Below are positions 59,123 to 64,000 of a DNA stretch of 64,000 bases, in pieces. This stretch comes from Amycolatopsis nigrescens CSC17Ta-90 (lineage in GTDB: Bacteria; Actinomycetota; Actinomycetes; Mycobacteriales; Pseudonocardiaceae), in contig NZ_ARVW01000001.1 of NCBI RefSeq assembly GCF_000384315.1, positions 7,609,001-7,673,000 on the forward strand. The letters are read 5' to 3'. Numbering within the stretch: the stretch's first letter is position 1; each line of letters begins with the position of its first letter. The notes beneath the pieces were generated by a model. The model searched no databases and had not been told where the DNA came from. It saw only the letters and a program-made list of their open reading frames with translations. A program made the position numbers and the translations under genes.

Positions 59123-59844
59123 CGCTCCTCCTCCGTCAGGGTTTCGCTCAATTCGACGATCACGCGCACCGCGTCGGCGCGCGTCCAGGCGCCGCTGCAC
59201 AGCAGGCCGGCGCCGGTCGTCTCGTCCTTGCTCAGGCTCTCGATGAGGTACACCGGGGTGCTCGGCTCGACCTCCAGCTCCTGCAGCACCCGCGGCGGCG
59301 GCAGCTCGAGGCTCACCCGGCACCACGCCCGCACCGGCCGCACCCGGCCCATCTGCCGCAGCACGAGGTCGACCGAGTCCACCGCGTGCAGCCCAAGGTC
59401 CAGGTCGGGCACCACGTCGACCGGGATCCACTCCTCACCCCACCCGGTGAGCAGGCCGTCGATGTACCTCGTGCGGACGACGTGGTGCGCGAGCGTGCCG
59501 GGTTCCCGCCCCAGCCGTTCGGCCTCCGCCGCGGGGAGACCTTCGCGGTCCACGGACTTCAGCACCGTTCGCGGCGTGGCCCCGGTGGCCTCCACCGTCG
59601 TGTGCCACGACGGCGGGCGGCTGCCGGAGATCACGTAGTCGATGCGGGAGTTGACGAACGTGCCCGCGCCCTGGACCCGGCGGACCAGCAGCCGCCGTTC
59701 CAGTTCCTGCAGCGCCGATCTGGCCGCCGCCCGGCCCACCCCGAACCGGTCGGCCAGCTCGGGTTCGCTCGCCACCCTGGTGCCGGCCGCGGAGCCGGCC
59801 AGCTCGGCGGCGAGCCGGTCGGCGATCTCCAGATACCTCGTCAT
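59119..59844 (-). CDS. phnF: GntR/HutC family regulator PhnF
   Basis: 241 residues from ATG 59844. The winged helix LAGSAAGTRVASEPELADRF GVGRAAARSALQELERR is followed by a UTRA ligand-binding domain (about 85-235; LGREPGTLAHHVVRTRYIDG, LELPPPRVLQELEVEPSTPV). PhnF-type repressors control phn genes in response to phosphate or phosphonate. A perfect palindrome TTGTCCGGACAA lies 24 bases upstream of its start, a likely binding site. It is the first gene of the C-P lyase block. Confidence 0.9.
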   Translation of the reverse strand: MTRYLEIADRLAAELAGSAAGTRVASEPELADRFGVGRAAARSALQELERRLLVRRVQGAGTFVNSRIDYVISGSRPPSWHTTVEATGATPRTVLKSVDREGLPAAEAERLGREPGTLAHHVVRTRYIDGLLTGWGEEWIPVDVVPDLDLGLHAVDSVDLVLRQMGRVRPVRAWCRVSLELPPPRVLQELEVEPSTPVYLIESLSKDETTGAGLLCSGAWTRADAVRVIVELSETLTEEER

Positions 59845-59867
59845 GCCCGCAACACTTCTCGCCGGGC

Positions 59868-59879
59868 TTGTCCGGACAA
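59868..59879. promoter_or_regulatory. Palindrome upstream of phnF (likely PhnF operator)
   Basis: TTGTCCGGACAA is a perfect 12-base palindrome 24 bases before the phnF ATG (59844), within the only gap between phnE and phnF. GntR family dimers bind short palindromes of this type close to their own start. Confidence 0.55.
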
Positions 59880-59902
59880 CTGCCACCAGGTGACACGCAG
59901 CC

Positions 59903-59926
59903 GCCCGGACAGGTGAACATCCGGGC
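59903..59926 (-). terminator. Hairpin after phnE
   Basis: GCCCGGA (59903-59909) and TCCGGGC (59920-59926) form a seven-base stem with a ten-base loop, 15 bases beyond the phnE stop. It could partially terminate phnDCE and set the ratio of transport to catabolic genes. There is no T-run. Confidence 0.4.
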
Positions 59927-59940
59927 AGGTTGTTTCCACC

Positions 59941-61527
59941 TCAGCGCACCACGCGGCGCAGCCACACCGCGAGCAGCTCCACCGCCAGCACCGCCGCGAA
60001 CACCAGCAGCAGCACCGCCGTGACCACGTCGAACTCGATCACGCGCGAGGCGTTGAGCAGCTGGAACCCGATGCCGCCCGCGCCGACGATGCCCAGCAGC
60101 GTGGCGGAGCGGATGTTGACGTCCAGCTGGTACAGCACGTGCCCGACGAACGCGGGCGCGGCCTGCGGCAGGGTGGCCGAGAAGAACACCTGGCGGCTGC
60201 TCGCGCCGGTCGCCCGCAACGCCTGCTCGACGCCGGGATCGACCTCCTCGAGCGAGTCCGCCACGAGCTTGCCGAGCAGCCCGACGGCGCCGACGGCCAG
60301 TGCGAGCGCTCCGGCGACCGGTCCGAGTCCGGTGATCACCACGAACACGATCGCCAGCACCAGCTCCGGCACCCCGCGGACGACGACGATCAGCATCCGG
60401 AACCCCCGCGCCGTCGAGGGCGCCACGTTGCGCGCGGCCAGCGCGCCGATCGGCAGCGCCAGCACGGCGCCGAGCAGCGTCGCGGCGAGCGCGATCTGCA
60501 CCGTCACCCACAGGTCGCCGAGCAGGCCGGGGACGAACTCCGGCGGCCAGAACAACGCCAGCGTGTGCCCGAGGTCGCCGAGGGCGCCGAAGAACCGCGA
60601 CACCGACAGGTCCGCACCCCACACCGAAGCGAGCACGACGAGGACCGTCAGCGCCGCATACCCCGTCCGGCGGACCCGGGCGAACGTCCACTCCGGACTC
60701 GTCTGGTCCGGCCGGCGAGGCGCCGGCGCGATCGCCTTCGGGCGCAACAGGGCCCGCCGGATCGCGCCGGAGAGCAGCTCGACCCCTATGCACAGCACGA
60801 GCACCACCAGTGCGAGCGCCATCCCGCGCTGGTAGTCGAGCTGCCGCAGCGACGTCGCGATGGCGAAGCCCAGCCCGTCGACGCCGACGAAGCCGAGCAC
60901 CACCGAGATCCGCAGGTTGATGTCGAACCGGTGCAACGCGGTGGCCACGAACGCGGGCAGCACCTGCGGCAGCACCCCGGCCAGCAGCTCCTGGCCGCCG
61001 CCGGCGCCACCGGCGCGCACAGCCGAGCGAGGGCCCTCGTCGATCTGCTCGATCGCGTCGGCGTAGAGCTTGCCGACCATGCCCACCGAGTGCAGGCCCA
61101 TGGCGAGCACCCCAGCGAGTCCGCCGAACCCGAACAGCCGGAAGAACACGATCGCCAGTACGACGTCGGGCACCGCGCGCGCTGCGACGATCACGGCACG
61201 GGCACCGAGACGCGCGCCGCGGTGCGGGGTCGTGTTGCCCGCCGCGAGCACCGCGAGCACGGCGCTGACCAGTACCGACAGCAGGGTCGCGGACACCACG
61301 ATGGACAGGGTCTTCGCGGTCAGCGAGACCAGCTCGCCGAGCTCGGGGAAGTCCAGCGGGAACATCCGGCCGGCGAACTCGGCCGCGTTGCGCGCGCTGT
61401 CGGCCAGCGTCGCGACGTTGATCCGCAGATCGGCGACCGCCCACGCGGCCAGCGCCAGCAGGGCGACCAGCGCGACCGCCCCGCCCACCGCACCGGACCG
61501 CGGGCGGGCGAGGGTGCGCACGGTCAT
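59941..61527 (-). CDS. phnE: Phosphonate ABC permease PhnE, tandem-duplicated in one chain
   Basis: 528 residues, twice the usual PhnE length of about 260. Two complete permease domains follow each other: domain 1 with GMVGKLYADAIEQIDEGPRS and FVGVDGLGFAIATSLRQLDY, and domain 2 (from about 275) with GLLGKLVADSLEEVDPGVEQ and IVGAGGIGFQLLNASRVIEF. Each has the EAA-like loop that contacts PhnC. In most bacteria two PhnE copies (identical or PhnE1/PhnE2) form the channel; here they are fused. ATGA overlap with phnC. Confidence 0.92.
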   Translation of the reverse strand: MTVRTLARPRSGAVGGAVALVALLALAAWAVADLRINVATLADSARNAAEFAGRMFPLDFPELGELVSLTAKTLSIVVSATLLSVLVSAVLAVLAAGNTTPHRGARLGARAVIVAARAVPDVVLAIVFFRLFGFGGLAGVLAMGLHSVGMVGKLYADAIEQIDEGPRSAVRAGGAGGGQELLAGVLPQVLPAFVATALHRFDINLRISVVLGFVGVDGLGFAIATSLRQLDYQRGMALALVVLVLCIGVELLSGAIRRALLRPKAIAPAPRRPDQTSPEWTFARVRRTGYAALTVLVVLASVWGADLSVSRFFGALGDLGHTLALFWPPEFVPGLLGDLWVTVQIALAATLLGAVLALPIGALAARNVAPSTARGFRMLIVVVRGVPELVLAIVFVVITGLGPVAGALALAVGAVGLLGKLVADSLEEVDPGVEQALRATGASSRQVFFSATLPQAAPAFVGHVLYQLDVNIRSATLLGIVGAGGIGFQLLNASRVIEFDVVTAVLLLVFAAVLAVELLAVWLRRVVR

Positions 61528-62282
61528 CCGCGGGCCACCAGCTCGCCCGTGCCGTAGACGGCCGTCGCCGCGTGGTGGTCCAGCTCGCGCGCCGGCTCGT
61601 CGAGCACGACGCGGCCCGACCGCAGCCCGACGATCCGGTCGGCCAAGGACAGCGCGAGCTCCACCTGGTGCAGGCTGCACAGCACGGTCAGGTCGCGTTC
61701 GCGCGCGATCTCCCGGATCAGGCGCATCACCTGGGCCGAGGACTCCGGGTCGAGCGAGGCGACCGGCTCGTCGGCGAGCAGGATCTCCGGGCGCTGCATC
61801 AGCGCCCTTGCCACCGCGACCCGCTGCTGCTGACCGCCGGAGAGGGTGTCGGCGCGCTGGAACGCCTGCGGGCCGAGGCCAACGCGGTCCAGGTGCCCGA
61901 GCGCTTCCAGGCGCACCGCCTTCGGGTAGCTGACCAGCCCGAGCCGGGGGCCGCGCAGCCTGCCGAGCGCGCCGGTGCACACGTTCTCCAGCACCGAGAG
62001 GCTGCCGACCAGGTGAAACTGCTGGAACACGAACCCGATCCGGCGGCGCAGATCCCGCAGCCGCCCGCCCCGCGCCCGCCCGACGTCGGTGCCGAGGGCG
62101 GTCACCTTGCCGGCGGTCGGATGGTGCAGGCCGTCCACGTGCCGCAGCAGGGTGGACTTGCCAGAGCCGGACAGCCCGAGCAGCACGACCACTTCGCCCG
62201 GCGGGACGGTGAAGGACACGTCGTCGAGGGCGAGGACATGCCCGAACCGCTTGGTCACCCCGTCGAAGCAAATAGCGCTCAT
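61524..62282 (-). CDS. phnC: Phosphonate ABC importer ATPase PhnC
   Basis: 252 residues. Walker A GLSGSGKST (36-44), signature TLSGGQQQRVAVARALM, Walker B ILLADEPVASLDP, and the switch His in LCSLHQVELALSLAD. Powers uptake of phosphonates bound by PhnD. Overlaps phnD and phnE by four bases at each end. Confidence 0.94.
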   Translation of the reverse strand: MSAICFDGVTKRFGHVLALDDVSFTVPPGEVVVLLGLSGSGKSTLLRHVDGLHHPTAGKVTALGTDVGRARGGRLRDLRRRIGFVFQQFHLVGSLSVLENVCTGALGRLRGPRLGLVSYPKAVRLEALGHLDRVGLGPQAFQRADTLSGGQQQRVAVARALMQRPEILLADEPVASLDPESSAQVMRLIREIARERDLTVLCSLHQVELALSLADRIVGLRSGRVVLDEPARELDHHAATAVYGTGELVARG

Positions 62283-63220
62283 GAGGAAGCGTCCGTGCAC
62301 TGCTTCGCCTTGGTGACTTCGCAGACGTGGCGAACGGTGTCGTAGAAAGCGTCGTCGACGGCCGCGTAGCCCCAGTCGCCGGCGTCGTCGATCGGGCACT
62401 TCTCGCTCGTGCACAGGCCGTTGGCCCTGAGGTAGTCGGTGTTGGCCTGCTCGCGGAACACCGCCGCGACCTTGTCTTTGAGCGCGGGGTCGAGGTCGTC
62501 GCTGATCGCGACCGGCGATCCGGCGATGATGTCGGACTTCCACACCGTGGTCAGATCGCCCGTCTTGAGCTGGCCCTTGCCGATCAGCTGGGTGTCGATC
62601 ATGGTGTCGTAGGCGAATCCGGCGTCGCACTGCCCACCGGCCACGCCGAGCGCGGAGGCGTCGTGCCCGCCGGCCATCACCGGGGTGATCTCGGTGTCGG
62701 GGTTGACCCCGCTGTCGGTCAGGCCGGCTTTCGGGTAGAGGTAGCCCGAGGTCGAGTTCGGGTCGACGAAGCAGACCTTCTTGCCCCTGAACCCGGCGAG
62801 GTCGTGGATCGGCGAGCCGGTCTTGACGACACCGTAGGAGCGGTAGCCGGGGGTGCCGCCCTTCTCCTTGAGCTGTGCCGCGATCGCGGTCGCCCGCACC
62901 CCGGCGTTCTTCGCGACCACATAGGACAGTGGCCCGTACTGGGCGATGTCGACCTTGCCGCTGCGCTGGCCCTCGATCACGGCGGCGTAGTCGGTGGCCT
63001 GCTGGAAGCGGACCGTCTTGCCGGTCGCCTTCTGCAGCAGGTCGATCACGGCCTGGTAGTCCTGCTGCAGGCTGGTCGACTCCTCGGTCGGGATGGCCGC
63101 GAACACCAGCTCGTTCTTCTCGCGGGTGCCGCCACCGTCGCCCGACGCGCTCTGCCCGCAGGCCGTGAGCACCAGTGCCGCGCCGGCCAGCGCGAGCGCG
63201 CGCCACCGTTTGTTCACCAT
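62279..63220 (-). CDS. phnD: Phosphonate-binding lipoprotein PhnD
   Basis: 313 residues with GAGGAGG five bases before the ATG. The lipobox LTAC ends at Cys21, so it is a lipid-anchored binding protein outside the membrane. VFAAIPTEESTSLQQDYQAV, FQQATDYAAVIEGQRSGKVD and FVDPNSTSGYLYPKAGLTDS are the PhnD/PtxB family segments that form the phosphonate pocket. First gene of the phn locus; its promoter should be in 63221-63342. Confidence 0.93.
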   Translation of the reverse strand: MVNKRWRALALAGAALVLTACGQSASGDGGGTREKNELVFAAIPTEESTSLQQDYQAVIDLLQKATGKTVRFQQATDYAAVIEGQRSGKVDIAQYGPLSYVVAKNAGVRATAIAAQLKEKGGTPGYRSYGVVKTGSPIHDLAGFRGKKVCFVDPNSTSGYLYPKAGLTDSGVNPDTEITPVMAGGHDASALGVAGGQCDAGFAYDTMIDTQLIGKGQLKTGDLTTVWKSDIIAGSPVAISDDLDPALKDKVAAVFREQANTDYLRANGLCTSEKCPIDDAGDWGYAAVDDAFYDTVRHVCEVTKAKQCTDASS

Positions 63221-63342
63221 GTGTCCTCCTCGTGCGTTACGCCGAGAAGGCTGATCCGCCCCGATGCCACGACGGCGACGAGCGGGTTACCGGCGGCCGA
63301 ACGGCCCGGGTTTTGTCGGGGGACTCGACCGGATGACCGGCA

Positions 63343-63684
63343 CTAGGGGTTCTGGATGAGCGTGATGGTGTTGCCGTCGGGATCGGTGACGGTCGCCAGC
63401 CGTGCTCCGCTGGTCACCGTGCTGACCTCGCCGACCCGGACACCGTGCCCGGCAAGTCGGCTGATCTCCGCGTCCAGGTCGTCGATGGCGAGGTTGAGCA
63501 GGGTGCGGCCGGCCCTGGCGCGATCGGCGAAGACCTGGATCAGTCCCGCGCCGGTGACCTGCCATTCGGCGAGCCCCGGCATCGGACGGGTGTCCGGTGC
63601 GCGCTCGAGAAGCTCGGTGTACCAGGCGATGGCGGTGTCGTGATCGGTCACCGGGACGACCGCGAGCAGACCGAGGACGGACAT
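63343..63684 (-). CDS. VOC/glyoxalase family protein
   Basis: 113 residues from ATG 63684 with AAGGAG upstream. One vicinal-oxygen-chelate domain with VVPVTDHDTAIAWYTELLER, AGRTLLNLAIDDLDAEISRL and VTDPDGNTITLIQN (the last strand with its Glu/Asn position). Such small proteins are dioxygenases, isomerases or resistance proteins that sequester drugs. It is upstream of the phn genes on the same strand with a 122-base gap, so it is separately controlled or read-through only. Confidence 0.85.
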   Translation of the reverse strand: MSVLGLLAVVPVTDHDTAIAWYTELLERAPDTRPMPGLAEWQVTGAGLIQVFADRARAGRTLLNLAIDDLDAEISRLAGHGVRVGEVSTVTSGARLATVTDPDGNTITLIQNP

Positions 63685-63738
63685 CGGAGAACTCCTTCCG
63701 GTTGTGTTCGATGGAGAGACAACCGCCGGGGCCAAAAC

Positions 63739-64000
63739 TCATCGCGGGAGGTCGCCGGTCGTGGGCAGGGTGGTGACGAAGCGGGCGCCGCTGGGGCTGT
63801 CCGCGACGTCGAGGATGTGCAGGGTGCCGCCGTGGCGGTGCGCGATGGCGCGGGCGATGGCGAGGCCGAGACCGGTTCCTCCGGCGTCGCGGGTGCGTGC
63901 CTCGTCGAGCCGGGTGAAGCGGTCGAAAACGCGTTCCCGGTCGGCCGGCGGGATGCCAGGTCCGTCGTCGAGTACCTCGAGGCTCACGGTGCCCGTGGCG
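63739..64000 (-). CDS. Sensor histidine kinase, C-terminal part (cut by window edge)
   Basis: About 87 residues of a HATPase_c domain: [20 protein letters not shown] is the G1 box (DxGxGI) followed by RF, and [18 protein letters not shown] is the G2 box. The frame is open to base 64000, so the dimerisation, HAMP and sensor parts lie outside. A response regulator is expected upstream of it on the same strand. Confidence 0.88.
   Translation of the reverse strand, partial: ATGTVSLEVLDDGPGIPPADRERVFDRFTRLDEARTRDAGGTGLGLAIARAIAHRHGGTLHILDVADSPSGARFVTTLPTTGDLPR

Noticed and set aside
59941..62271. 776-codon frame extending phnE upstream
   Set aside because: The extra 248 codons are a shadow of phnC; ATG 61527 with an ATGA overlap is the start. 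The tandem PhnE duplication itself is real.
61524..63206. 560-codon frame suggesting a PhnD-PhnC fusion
   Set aside because: Its N-terminal part is a shadow of phnD, which has its own frame with a lipobox; PhnC starts at 62282.
1..64000. CRISPR arrays, tRNA or rRNA genes, insertion sequences and attachment sites
   Set aside because: I looked for regular spacer-repeat patterns, cloverleaf sequences with CCA-type ends, transposase DDE/serine-recombinase motifs and flanking direct repeats and saw none.

Overview
The window is GC-rich DNA with dense genes, frequent GTG starts, many four-base ATGA/GTGA stop-start overlaps and few long intergenic gaps. This fits a high-GC actinomycete. The gene content (a trans-AT-like ketosynthase with an HMG-CoA-synthase cassette, a NACHT ATPase, DHA2 exporters, a CtpI-like P-type ATPase, a C-P lyase operon) and a long hairpin containing GTGAGTGAA / TTCACTCAC suggest Pseudonocardiaceae, perhaps Amycolatopsis. 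The genus is an inference, not something the sequence shows directly.

Layout. (1) 1-7.8 kb: a truncated DUF1479 gene, an AraC regulator overlapping a PLP decarboxylase, an alpha/beta-hydrolase-like protein with no nucleophile serine, a LysR regulator, a TIGR04222-type membrane protein and a secreted PQQ-type beta-propeller. (2) 8.0-25.3 kb: a biosynthetic gene cluster. A P450 and an FAD enzyme lie on the minus strand. A divergent, tightly coupled plus-strand operon encodes a HemN-like radical SAM protein, an AvtA-like aminotransferase, a ThDP enzyme, an SRPBCC protein, a KAS III-like protein, two ACPs, an HMG-CoA synthase, two enoyl-CoA hydratases, a discrete trans-AT-like KS, a KS with Cys changed to Ser, a cupin and a methyltransferase. 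(3) 25.4-36.9 kb: a NACHT NTPase with a C-terminal low-complexity repeat, two methyltransferases, a small membrane protein, a MarR-MFS pair, a second P450, an unrecognised protein, a serine hydrolase and an SRPBCC protein. (4) 37.3-52.5 kb: a DMT transporter, a divergent TetR/DHA2 exporter with clear operators, a second serine hydrolase, two RibD/DHFR-like reductases, a giant P-type ATPase, a TetR/glycosyltransferase pair, a frameshifted small secreted protein, and a divergent HTH-ClpN / flavin-monooxygenase locus sharing one perfect palindrome. (5) 52.5-63.2 kb, minus strand: a phosphonate uptake and C-P lyase locus, phnDCE then phnFGHI-(JK)-LM plus an inositol-phosphatase-like gene. phnJ and phnK are one ORF and phnE is a tandem duplication in one ORF. 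(6) 63.3-64 kb: a VOC protein and the end of a sensor kinase.

How the genes work together. The most notable system is the biosynthetic operon. ACP2, the Cys-to-Ser KS, the HMG-CoA synthase, ECH1 and ECH2 make up the five parts of a polyketide beta-branching cassette. In known pathways this cassette serves a modular PKS, but here no PKS module, AT, KR or thioesterase is seen. The acyl chain is probably built on the discrete ACP1 by the free-standing KS and the KAS III-like protein, with a precursor supplied by the aminotransferase and ThDP enzyme. The alkylated product would then be modified by the radical SAM protein, methyltransferase, P450 and FAD enzyme. I could not match the set to a product I know. 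The phn genes form a coherent import and carbon-phosphorus lyase pathway with a local GntR/PhnF regulator.
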